A DNA stretch of 64,000 bases. Source: Cephalotus follicularis (Eukaryota; Streptophyta; Magnoliopsida; Oxalidales; Cephalotaceae). Positions 36,496 through 46,388 of the stretch are shown piece by piece. The stretch is from positions 1 through 64,000 of the forward strand of contig BDDD01001458.1 of assembly GCA_001972305.1 (NCBI GenBank). Direction: 5' to 3'. Position numbers and translations under genes: made by a program. Position 1 is the first letter of the stretch. Each line of letters starts with the position of its first letter. The notes beneath the pieces were generated by a model. That model did no database searches. It saw nothing but the letters and a program-made list of their open reading frames with translations, and was not told the DNA's origin.

Positions 36496-36708
36496 TGTTA
36501 TAAACTTCTGAGATTAATTAACAAATGAAGATAAAGAAATCAAGAGAGAAATTAAGAGAGAATAATAGATTTTCTTATTATGAATTCCTTAATTTCTTCT
36601 TAACATTACATTCCTATTTATAAGAGTTTAGGGGGTTGTTGGAATACTAATTGGGTTGTTAGAATAGTAATCCATAACTAATTTTGCTTAACTTTGACTA
36701 ATTTTATA
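36496..36708 (-). repeat. Right (5') LTR of copia D
   Basis: TGTTATAAACTTCTGAGATT to the TTTTATA end on the plus strand, 213 bp; it differs from the left copy at about 17 positions by eye. The sequence just inside it (36480-36495) differs from the PBS context of copia E. Confidence 0.82.
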
Positions 36709-38173
36709 ATAATAAAATCTTTTTTCTCTTTTTTTTTGGACTTTATTGAATTTAAAATGAGATTAATACATTTAATTAGGTATTAAAAAATCATTTTGAG
36801 CGATTAACCTTAGATTGTCCATACAAATCTCTGAGACTATTTTTAACCCTTTGGATTGATATGCATTACTTGATTTTGACCCAATTTTAAACGTCAAAGT
36901 TTGATTCTTTAAACCCATATTTTTTTAATCTCAGATTGGATTCTTTTTTAACCCAATTATTTGTTTCTCAAATCCAATTGTGAATAAAGCCATTTATTTT
37001 GATGCTGATTCAATTTCAAAATTTATGTTTAGATTTTGGGTCTTTTTGGTACATGTTTGTTTTCAGTCCAATCTTTTCACCAGGTCCAATTCCAAAAGTC
37101 CACATTTTTGTTACTTATTAAAAAAAAAAAAAAAAAAACAGATAGTACTGTTCACCAGCCGACTTGGTGCACAGTGCCAGCCACCTCTGCCATCCCTAAA
37201 TTTCTGCCCTAAATTCAAGCCTCAAATTTCTCTCAATGAAATCTCAAGCCATATATATCATGCTAAGTACACTGCAAAGGGGAGGTACCAAAAAAAAAAA
37301 AAAAAAACCCAACACCATTTGCCCTTTATAGTGCAACCATTACATACAAAAACACATCAAAGAAAAACCACAGCAAAAAACCATACACCATCGAAACTTT
37401 CACCACACTCCACCTCCACTTCCAAATACCATCAACCCTCCACCAAACCAAAGCCAGCTCCACCATCCACAAATCCCAAACCCACTGTAAAAAACCACAC
37501 AGAGACTGTCAACAAAACCCACAAACGACAACCCCCTTCAAACACGAAAAGCCACCAGTGAGCACACCACAAGTCCAAAAGCCACCAGTGAGCACCACAA
37601 ACCACAGCAACCATTGCCGATCAACAACCACCATCACCAATCGCCACCGAACCCCACGCGTAAACAGCCACAACCCTTGCATACCCACGGCCTCCACCAC
37701 TGCAACACCGAAGCCACCTTCCTACAACACCCAACTCCAGCCACAAACCACATCAAAGCCAGTGCACAAGAAAGGGAATCAAATCAGTATTTGGTTTTTA
37801 TAAAAAACAATGAAACGAAAATATAAAAAGGAGGACAGCTATCTCCAGTCACCGGGCCTGAGCTCCGACCAACGCGCATCACACGATACCAACACCACCG
37901 TTCAGCTCCAATTCCTCGGATCTAACTCCTCCAACCAATATCCCATCACAAAAACACCATTTTAATGTAGTGTTTTATTTTTTTTTCTTTCTAAAAGAAG
38001 AAAAAAAGGAGAAAGAGAGACAAACAAGAGAGAAGTGATGGGAGAAGAAGAGACCGGCGGTTTCGTCGGTGTTTTTCGCTGGCGAGACCGCCGGTCACCG
38101 TGGATTTGAGAGAGAACTAGAGCGTGAGAGGAGTGAGAAATGAAGAGTGAATAAAAGAGAAAATAGGCAGTGG

Positions 38174-38206
<33 letters not shown>

Positions 38207-38534
38207 CGCAAACGAAAAAAAATGAAAAAAAATAAAAAAAAATAAAAGAAGGAGAAAGGGCTGGAGCTTAAAAAATGGGAAAGAATGATTATAAAAATAA
38301 GTGATGTAGGGTTCTATTTGGTGGGCTCCCTTTTTTGAGTTTAGTATGAAAGAAAAAATAAAAAAATAAAAAAATAAAAAAAATGTAAGAAGGAGAAATG
38401 GTTGGAGCTTAAAATAAGTGATGTACGGTTCTATTTGATGGGTTCCTTTTTTGGGCTTTGAGCCCAAATAGATTCAAACCAGATTTTGTTTCGAGCCTTA
38501 CTTGGGTTTTTATTATTTTGGATAATTTTATTTA
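36709..38534. other. Repeat-like spacer without gene
   Basis: AT-rich sequence with two poly(A) runs (37118-37138, 37285-37305), a C/A-rich low-complexity stretch (37360-37760) readable as proline-, threonine- and lysine-rich frames, a GC-rich GAGACCGCCGGTCACCG spot at 38084-38100, a GA microsatellite (38172-38202) and a duplicated block of about 90 bp (38251-38340 and 38388-38470). On the minus strand the order (CT-rich tract then GC-rich leader) resembles an LTR promoter. I see no conserved protein. Confidence 0.45.
38172..38202. repeat. GA microsatellite
   Basis: About 15 GA units, CT on the minus strand, followed by a CT-rich minus-strand leader-like region. Confidence 0.9.
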
Positions 38535-38895
38535 TGTTATAAACTTCTGGGATTAAATCACAAAAGAAAATTATACTATAAAGAGATTCAGAGAGAAATT
38601 AAGAGAGAAAGTAAGAGAGAATAAGAGTTTTTCTTATTATGAATTCCTTAATTTCTTCTTAACATTACATTCCTATTTATAGAAGTTTATGGGGTTGTTG
38701 GAATAGTGTTTGAAATAGTAATTCACTGTTATGGCGGCTGCTTTTACAATACTCCCCCTTGAATTTCTATTCCATATTACCATGATTGCCTCGTTAAAAC
38801 CTTACTAGGAAAAACCCATTGGGATAAAAACCTTTGCGAAGGAAAAAGAGTACAGTCTCCCCATATAACAAAACTTCACAAGTTCTTGAACTGTA

Positions 38896-39237
38896 TTAAT
38901 GAAGATCTTTAATCTGACGCATCGCAATATCATGTCTGAGCTTCTTGAATGTAGTACCCGGTAATACCTTCGTAAATAAATCCGCTAAATTGTCACTTGA
39001 TCGGATTTGTTGTACATCAATATCACCATTTTTCTGAAGCTCATGGGTGTAGAAGAATTTTGGTGAAATATGTTTCGTTCGATCACCCTTGATATATCCT
39101 CCTCTGAGTTGTGTGATGCAAGCAACATTATCTTCATATATTACAGTGAGATTATTTCTAATTGAAGATAGTCCACATGATTCTTGTATATGTTGAATCA
39201 TAGATCTCAACCATATACATTTTCTCATTTGGATCAA
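38896..39237 (-). pseudogene. Copia E RNase H tail
   Basis: The minus strand encodes CIWLRSMIQHIQESCGLSSI, VIYEDNVACITQLRGGYIKG and LADLFTKVLPGTTFKKL, the end of copia RNase H. Compared with D it is uninterrupted here. It directly follows the gag end. Confidence 0.88.
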
Positions 39238-40264
39238 TTAAGAAATCATCAATGTCCAAATGCGTTGTACCCATTGAAACAAAGTCTGATTGTGTAGTTT
39301 CCAGAGGATTACAATGACCGATAAAATTTGTTTCAATTTGTTTTCCTTTCTCATTTAGAGAAGCTTGGTACAAGTCTACCCAATGCTTCGCTGTGCGACA
39401 AGCACGGTGCCAATGACCTTCCATTCCACATCGATGACAATTTCTCCTTTTACTTTGGGCTTGTCCAGCATTACTGGATTGTCCAGCATTACTGGATTGT
39501 CCAGGATTACGCCACTTTTGATGTTGTTCTGTATCAGGATTTTGCCATTTCATGCTGTTATTATTGCGTGGCCCCAAGAAATTTTGATTTCTTCCATTGC
39601 CACGTTCTCTTCCACGTCCTCGTCCACGCCCTCTTCCTCGTCCTCTAAAATGAGATGAAGTTGCATTTACCTCTGGTAAAGAGGCTGAACCAGTCGGACG
39701 ACTGACATGATTTTGCAGGAGTAACTCATTATTTTGCTCCGCAATAAGAAAAGATCCAATTAGTTCACGATACTTTTTGAACCCGTGCAACCTATACTGT
39801 TGTTGCAGTAACACATTGGATGAATGAAATGTTCGATATATTTTCTCCAACAACATATAATCGGTGATAACTTCACCACACATTTTCAATTGTGATATAA
39901 TTTTGAACTACGTGGAATTATATTCCGAAACTGTTTTAAAATCCTGAAATCGTAGCTGTGCCCAATCATTTAATGCCTTTGGCAGTACAATAACTTTCAA
40001 GTGCTCAAACCTATCATTTAGGTTTTGCCACAATTCAAGCGGATTTTCAACAGTTAGATACTCATATTTCAGGCCATCATCAATATGATGCCTTAAGAAA
40101 ATCAATGCAGTGGCGTGTTCCTCATTTGTGACTGCATTTTCTTCCTCAATTGTGTGCCTTAATTTCTTAGCACTCAAATGCAGTTTCACATCAAGTACCC
40201 AAGATAGATAATTCTTTCCAGAGATGTCAAGGGCAATGAATTTCCGATTCTCAATGTTTGCCAT
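39238..40264 (-). pseudogene. Copia E Gag
   Basis: Starts MANIENRKFIALDISGKNYL at 40264 and follows copia D Gag throughout, with the basic GRGRGRGRGRGRE stretch and a zinc knuckle (CHRCGMEGHWHRACRTAKH, about 39380-39440). A short repeated SSNAGQSSNAGQ motif lies just before the knuckle (about 39460-39500). Broken at about one place. Confidence 0.88.
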
Positions 40265-40340
40265 TTTTATACTGAATCAAAAGATAAAAATAAATGTCAT
40301 TTGAACATAGTAAATAAATAAAGTTTACTGTAATAAAAAA

Positions 40341-40497
40341 AATTTTGGGACCTCATTGGTGCAATCACAGGCCACGCTCACTTTCCCCCGACTTAATCAG
40401 GGCATGAGACCGCTTGAGCATAATGGGGCTTGCCGAGACTCGAACACCTGACCTCATGGACAAACGAGCGGCTTCCTACCACTAAGTCACCACCTCA
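40341..40497 (-). repeat. SINE-like tRNA-derived unit in the copia E leader
   Basis: On the minus strand it begins GAGGTGGTGACTTAGTGGTA (A-box-like), continues to AGGTCAGGTGTTCGAGTCTC (B-box-like GTTCGAGTC) about 35 bases later, then a roughly 85-base body and a T run (AATTTTTTTTATTACAG). This is the plan of a plant SINE: tRNA-related head with RNA polymerase III promoter boxes, unrelated body and a simple tail. It lies between PBS and gag of copia E. A partial copy sits at the same place in copia D, so it was gained by their ancestor. The family is not identified. Confidence 0.5.
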
Positions 40498-41039
40498 AGT
40501 GATGATAATCGTTTCCAAGATTAAATATATATAGATATATGATAATATCCTTACTTACATTATCAAATAGATCAAATGTTAGATAATTGCAATAATTAAA
40601 ATTGATCATAAAGTAAATAATGTAAATACATGAAGCGGTAAACGGGTTCTCACCTTTACATCGTAAGGTGATACCGTTAGATATTAAATATATAGGTTCC
40701 CACTAAGTCTCGGGTAATTGCAGTAGACAAATGGTACCTCAAGAATAATAAATCGTAATAATGTTTCACACCACGTATATGGTGATTCACACAGATAAGT
40801 AATACATTAAAGTAATAATAGAGACATACGTTTTCATATGCTGTCGGTACTCCGTACGAAATATGAAAACGCGAAACTTTATTATATATATATAATATAG
40901 GTTTCCACACATAGGCGGTACGCTGACCAATCGGTGGAACCATTAATCTTTGTTATTATTATATATATATGTATGTATATATATGTATACATATATTTGA
41001 AAGACTAATTCAAATTACCTCAAATCTCAGTTGGATAGA

Positions 41040-41056
41040 GTCTCGTGCTGATAACG
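41040..41056 (-). other. Primer-binding site of copia E
   Basis: On the minus strand CGTTATCAGCACGAGAC lies immediately inside the 5' LTR. It is not the usual initiator-Met 3' end. GTTATCAGCACGA is a form I remember from many short-LTR plant copia elements and resembles the complement of a tRNA anticodon arm (tRNA-Ile-like GCTGATAAC). The primer identity is inference. Confidence 0.55.
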
Positions 41057-41269
41057 TGTTATAAACTTCTGGGATTAACTCACAAAAGAAAATTATACTA
41101 TAAAGAGATTCAGAGAGAAATTGAGAGAGAAAGTAAGAGAGAATAAGAGTTTTTCTTATTATGAATTCTTTAATATCTTCTTAACATTACATTCCTATTA
41201 TAGGAGTTTATGGGGTTGTTGGAATAGTGTTTGGAATAGTAATTCACTGTTATGGCGGCTGCTTTTACA

Positions 41270-42182
41270 ATAATTTATTTATTTTAAGTTTACTAGTCGT
41301 ATCTCTTTCTCTAAGATTTAGTATTTTGTTTTCAAGTTTGAATCGTTTTTGTTTATACAAAAATCAGTTCCTCAACAGGATCCAACGTGTAGAGTTTTGA
41401 TTTATAGAGGAAATGCTGCTAATCCTCCGAGAGATGGTGTTTTAGTTGGTGTTTGATCGTCTTCCTTGCAAAAGTAAAGCAAACTAATCGTAGGTCCATG
41501 AGTTTTCATTCCCGGGGACTCTTTGAAGTCAGAAATGACAGTGAAAACAATACAAATGCGCTTTAGTATGTAAAAATGGCGGACCTGTGTAATATGTTGC
41601 TTTGTTGTATTTATAATGCCTGATTATAATTATCTTGCATGACTTGTGGAGATGATTATTGTATCCTTAAGGAAATGATGAGTATCTCAGCATTTCCCTG
41701 ATTCTCCACCTGATTTCACGCCGGAACGTTATTGTACGTTATCTTTTCAGATTTTGCAAAACGCCCGACCACGTGTCTATGGCTCTGGATAACATTTGTC
41801 TTATTTTCCCGAGGACACGTGACATTGTTTATAGACATAATTTTTCCCAAATCAATTTTATATATTTTATCTTAATAATAACTCTTTGGATGATTTATTG
41901 TATAGGTTTATTGTTAATTTTGTCTATTTTAGATCGTTGATATCTTTGGAGTAACATCAAGAGGTAAGTTTCAAATATTAAATTCTCGTTTCATTATTTT
42001 TAATATTTAATCATAATTAATTTTTAACTTACTTGTACTTTGTTAATTAATTAAGTCTAAGTTTAATATAAAATAAATGTCTAAATAATTTGATTCATAA
42101 ACCGGCATAATAATAAGTTTGATCGATTAATATCTCGTTGGGGTAAGTATATACAGAGGTTATACTCTCTGAGGACAAGTTA
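41270..42182. other. Spacer without recognised gene
   Basis: AT-rich, no long open frame and no family I recognise. AGAGGTAAGTTTC at 41957-41969 looks like a splice donor, and the last bases before 42183 read CTCTGAGGACAAGTTA, which resembles the end of a gypsy pol before an LTR. It may be part of a long LTR or of the internal region of the H element. Confidence 0.35.
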
Positions 42183-42420
42183 TGTAATACCCGGAATTTT
42201 ATAAATATTAAGAAAAGAAAATTGGGCCCAAAGATGTAATATTGTTATTGGACTGAAAATTGAATTAATGGATAAATGGTATTTTGGGCCTAAATGGTGA
42301 TTGTAATACCCGGAATTTTATAAATATTAAAGTATGAAAATCGAGCTCAAAATGTGATACTGTTATTGGACTGAAGCTAAATAAATGAAGAAATGATATT
42401 TTGGGCTTAAATGGTGATAA
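42183..42420 (+). repeat. Duplicated 119-bp LTR head
   Basis: TGTAATACCCGGAATTTTAT occurs at 42183 and 42302, each followed by related sequence ending in ATTTTGGGC.TAAATGGTGAT. Weaker repeats of a TTATTGGGCT...TTTTGGGCTTAAAT pattern continue to about 42560. Confidence 0.85.
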
Positions 42421-42670
42421 TGTTAATTTGTGCTTGAAATGTTTATTATTGTTATTGAGCCGATATAAGATAAATGAAGGAATGGCTTTTGGGCTTAAAT
42501 ATGCTAATTATTACTATTGGGCTAAAATTGGCTTAAGAAAGGAAAAAAGGCATTTTGGGCTAAATAGAATTTAATGAGAGATGAAAGAAACATTGGGCTA
42601 GCCCCGACAGCCCACAATGTGAGAGAATTGCTGGATTTATGTGGTGATTCTAGAGAATTCTATTGATGTC

Positions 42671-42805
42671 TATAAATAGAAAAGAGAAGTGAGTAAGATG
42701 GTTGTTGGCAATATGAGAGAAAGAGACGGGAGAGCTACCAGAGAATAAGCAAAGGAAGGATGCAGATTGAAGGCTAGGAGAGGAAGCTCTTGGATTCCAG
42801 GTAGG
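42671..42805 (+). promoter_or_regulatory. Core promoter and splice-donor-like site of LTR H
   Basis: TCTATAAATAGA is a near-ideal plant TATA box. About 120 bases downstream the conserved CAG|GTAGGTT.TACTAC could act as a splice donor. The inverted copy (47593-47763) keeps both at the same distance relation. Confidence 0.5.
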
Positions 42806-43126
42806 TTATACTACTTATTCAGTGCCTGTGTTTTATTGTAAATGTTATACACTGGTTATGTCATTGGCTAGATTGAATGTAATGGATGAATGATGAATGG
42901 TAAGGTTAGGAAGTGTATTAAAGGGTCCTCTGTAATTGATAAGGATTAGATTAGTGAATGGATACTGTGTATTGACAAGTTATAATTGTTCATCAACTAA
43001 ATGATGCTAAGTTAAGTGCCGAGCTCCCCAGCATGTGCGTCTTGCGCACGCCTGTCATGCGAGCCGAGCATGCCTCACTCGAGCTCAACTTAGCATGCAT
43101 CCGAGGAACAAGTAGCGTACTTCCAT

Positions 43127-43483
43127 TGTAACGTCCCAAACCCCAAGGGTCAACCCCCAAGGTTTGACACGCTACTAACAGTATCATTCATTTACTAATA
43201 TTCAACGGAAATTAAAAACTTTCAACAATATAATAATGCATGCGGAATAAATCCAATTTAATATCATTTGCGTGGATAAACCCAGTGTTATATAATACTG
43301 TTCATAAAAGCTCTGCCACAAGTCGGCAGGTCAAGAAATACAATATTCAAAAATGTAAATAAGTTTGTCGTCGATCTGCTGTGGAGGAGACTGACCCGGG
43401 GCTTCAGTCCTCGGCTAGCTGCGAAGCTCCACCTGTACCTGACCCATTACATGAAAATGCAATGGGTCAGCGACCACTGGTCG
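43127..43483 (-). repeat. Gypsy-type LTR end fragment
   Basis: Begins TGTAACGTCCCAAACCCCAA, a start typical of plant gypsy LTRs read against the coding strand, and is preceded by TCCAT. It is cut at 43483 by the copia LTR beginning TGTAGGAACTACATTTTGG. The remainder is not seen in the window. Confidence 0.5.
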
Positions 43484-45024
43484 TGTAGGAACTACATTTT
43501 GGAACCCTATGGCTCATAGGGCAGCGAAAGCACTCAATTTGATTTTTCGGCATTAGGGTGATTAACTTTAATTCTAACTGAATAGTTAATTCCCAAGCAA
43601 TGGGAATACCCTAAAACCTATTATCAAAGAGTCCCAAATAATGTCCAAGATCACTAATTAAACATACAATCAAAAATAAATCCATTTCCAAGCATTATGA
43701 AGACAAAAGAAGGAGAATAAAATATTACCAACGTGACGAACTCCTTCCTTCAAGTCAAGCTCCATCTACACTTTAATCCAAAAGCAAATACTCCAAGACT
43801 TTCCTTTTACCACAGCAAGGAAGAGAAGATGGAGAAGTTTTGTGTTTAAACTAGACTAAATTAATTTAGATAAAGATCCAATGTAATACACAAATGAATC
43901 TCCACCTAAATTAACTAAGAAAGTGTGAAAGGTTATGTTGATATGTAAACTCTCTTTTCTTTGAAGACAATGGTGAGTTCTCTTTTGGAAATTGAGAATC
44001 ACGACACCAAGAGAGAAATATGGGAGAGAGAACAATTGTGTGAGAGGGAGAGATTAGCTTAAAAAATATATATGATTGCCGTGAGAGACATATTAAAAGA
44101 AAACAAAACATCATTAGTAAGTAAAGCCTTACTTATTAGTTTTGTCCTTTTGTGAATCATTGCATTTATGACTCATCACTTTTCTCCACCAAGTAAAGTC
44201 TCACATGCTTATTTCTTCATTAAACCATGCATTGCCGCCACCTCACACTCCAGGTCCGTCTATAACCTGTACAGGATTTTAAGTCTGCAACGTACATAGA
44301 CAAATAGAGCTGGTCACCCTTAGCCCGGGTGTGACGATTCCTTGTTGCGCACTCGCTCATACATCTCAATGCAGCTTCCACAAGACCCAAAGAGAACCCT
44401 TTTGCCAGCACGTGGCTAGTGCTGGGGAAGGCAGAAATCAAAGTCAAGCAGTCACCACACAATGCATGCTAGCCGCTCAGGTCAAAGGAGACAACGTAGG
44501 CGTGGACCTACTAGTCACCATAGACTATACACTACCGAGACCATAGGAATCCCTATTGACATGGGTATTGACTATCCAAATAGGGATCCTATTGGTGGGT
44601 CAGTTCAGCATCATGCATTTGCGCACACACCCCACATTAGCTTTAGGATAATACCGAATGGTCCATGAGAAGATCCATCCTCCCTCCCTGGGAGCAAGCA
44701 TAATGTGGCAAGTCTTTACCCTGGTTCAACAATGGCCCAAAGAAAGTGAACCTATGACTTGGAACATTTTAGTCACAAGGAATAAGGATCTCATTCTCAT
44801 GGCCTCCCTGGCAAGAGATCCAATCCTTTGATGTGGACAGGGCTATATATGGCATACAGTTAATTAAAAATAATTATTCTGTTCCTTTTGGAAGGTTGGG
44901 ATGAGCCATATAATCATGCCAAATAAATAAATTTGCACATAGAACATAAATGAAATGTATAAATCAATAGTGTATAAATACAAGCACCACACCACGTGTC
45001 TTGTAGGGACACCCTAATCTAACA
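43484..45024 (-). repeat. 3' LTR of copia G
   Basis: The right end ACCCTAATCTAACA is firm because a PPT (minus strand GGCCAAGTGGGAGAT) and the pol end abut it. The left end at 43484 is chosen from TGTAGGAACTACATTTTGGA, where similarity to copia LTR ends (TTCCGCTGCC block) stops; it may be off by some bases. Length about 1.54 kb. Confidence 0.7.
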
Positions 45025-46388
45025 ATCTCCCACTTGGCCCTTCAAGCCACAACGACCTATAGCCCAAGCCCATTGCACTTCTATGTCTCTCAAGTACAGT
45101 GCTGCTCAAAGCCTTGGTAAGTGGGTCAGCTAAGTTTGCCTCGGTGGCAACTCTCTCTAAGGTGATGTCTCCTCTGTCTATGATCTCCCGGATCAGATGA
45201 TACCGTCGCAATATGTGTTTGGAGTGATGATGAGACCGTGGCTCTTTTGCTTGTGCAACAGCCCCATCGTTGTCATAGTATACCACAACCGGACGAGCAA
45301 TGGTAGGAACCACATCAAGTTCAGCAATGAACTTTCGCATCCAAACGGCTTCCTTAGCGGTATCGGAGGCTGTAACATACTTCTCTTCTGTTGTGGAGTC
45401 CGCAGTAGTTTCCTGCTTTGAACTCCTCCAGCTCACAGCACCGCCGTTCAGGACAAAAACGAATCCTGAAACGGACTTGTGATCATCCGGATCACTGTTG
45501 AAACTAGAGTCAGTATAACCCTCTAATTTCAATTCACTATCTCCTCCATAAGTCAAAAAAGTATCCCGAGTCCTTCTCAGATATTTAAGAGCCCCTTTGA
45601 CTATTTTCCAGTGTTTCTCACCGGGATCGGACTGAAATCGACTAGCCATACCCAAGGCATAAGCGACATCAGGCCTAGTACACAGCATGGCGTACATGAT
45701 GGAGCCAACAACTGAAGCATATGGCTGCCTACTCATGCGTGCCCTCTCATCATCTGTCTGTGGAGACATCCTCTTGGAGAGGTGAATTCCCTGACCAATT
45801 GGTAGTAGGCCACGCTTGGAATTCTCAAGGCCATACCGTTTTAGCACCTTGCCGATGTACTGGCTTTGGGAGAGCCCTAGCAACCTATTAGATCTGTCTC
45901 TATAGATCTTTATACACAATATATAGGAAGCCTCTCCCAAATCCTTCATGGAGAAGTTCTTGGATAACCATACTTTAACGGACTGTAACATACCCACATC
46001 ATTCCCTATGATTAGTATGTCGTCCACGTATAGTACCAAGAAAGTGATGTTTGGGCCATCCTGTTTTCGGTAGACACAAGGCTCATCTACGTTTTTGATG
46101 AAACCGAAAGTCTTAACGGTCTCGTCAAAACGGATATTCCAGCTACGTGATGCTTGCTTAAGGCCATAAATAGACCTTTGGAGCTTGCACACTCTTTGTG
46201 GATGCTCCCCGGATGTAAACCCCTCAAGTTGGGACATATAAATGTCCTCTTCAAGATAGCCATTCAAGAAGGCTGTCTTGACATCCATTTTCCATATTTC
46301 ATAATCATAATGAGCGGCAATAGCAAGCAGTATCCGGATGGACTTAAGCATAGAGACTGGTGAGAAAGTTTTGGTATAGTCGACTCCG
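45014..46388 (-). pseudogene. Copia G reverse transcriptase and RNase H
   Basis: Minus-strand protein piece: KMDVKTAFLNGYLEEDIYMS, SIYGLKQASRSWNIRFDE, catalytic YVDD (46019-46030), GLSQSQYIGKVLKRYGLENS, PYASVVGSIMYAMLCTRPDV, then RNase H (LEGYTDSSFNSDPDDHKSVS, SWRSSKQETTADSTT, HSKHILRRYHLIRE and LADPLTKALS). The end of the coding part overlaps the first bases of the LTR, as in F. The N-terminal part of pol is lacking. Confidence 0.9.

Larger units (their letters stand above)
24827..36708 (-). mobile_element. Ty1/copia element D, short LTRs, interrupted by gypsy C
   Basis: Minus-strand element with 213-214-bp LTRs (24827-25040 and 36496-36708), a PPT, gag, and pol in copia order (PR-INT-RT-RH). 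Without gypsy C it is about 5.6 kb, a normal copia size. Coding parts survive in long pieces; I estimate four to six breaks beside the gypsy insertion. The LTRs differ by about 8 percent by eye. No clear TSD is seen. Copia E (38535-41269) belongs to the same family. The lineage is not certain; the short LTR and GHW..ACRT.KHLVDLYQ zinc knuckle fit a plant copia clade outside the Angela/Tork-like group of F and G. Confidence 0.88.
38535..41269 (-). mobile_element. Ty1/copia element E, short derivative of the D family
   Basis: A 2.7-kb minus-strand element with LTRs at 38535-38748 and 41057-41269 (about 97 percent alike by eye), a PPT at 38749-38768, gag (39238-40264) and only the RNase H tail (38896-39237). 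Protease, integrase and RT are absent, so it could move only with proteins supplied by a relative such as D. The LTRs share their first 15 and last 5 bases with D but differ in between, for example by a TTATGGCGGCTGC segment. No clear TSD. Confidence 0.85.
42183..43126 (+). repeat. Gypsy-type LTR H, plus-strand copy (head part)
   Basis: Starts TGTAATACCCGGAATTTTAT, and the first 119 bases are repeated from 42302. It contains TATAAATA (42671-42678), a leader with GAGAGAAAGAGACGGGAGAG, a CCAG|GTAGGTTATACTAC donor-like site (42801) and the start of a GCATGC-rich region (43030-43100). The inverted copy at 46389-48147 shares the head, TATA, donor and GCATGC region. It is cut at 43126 by another LTR start. 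Confidence 0.72.
43484..46388 (-). mobile_element. Ty1/copia element G, 3' part (Angela/Tork-like, related to F)
   Basis: Minus-strand remnant with its 3' LTR (43484-45024), PPT (45025-45038) and the RT-RNase H end of pol (45014-46388). The upstream pol, gag and 5' LTR are not present; at 46389 it meets LTR H. The surviving coding piece is one open stretch of 445 residues. The LTR begins TGTTAGATTAGGGTGTCCCT on the minus strand and shares landmarks with the F-type LTR (TATGACTTGGAACA, AGGAATAAGG). Confidence 0.82.

Noticed and set aside
37000-37826. Proline-, threonine- and lysine-rich frame suggesting a cell-wall protein
   Set aside because: Low-complexity CA-rich DNA between poly(A) runs, no signal peptide and no regular extensin-type motif.
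41957-41969. Host exon boundary (AGAGGTAAGT)
   Set aside because: No open frame or conserved protein on either side within several hundred bases.
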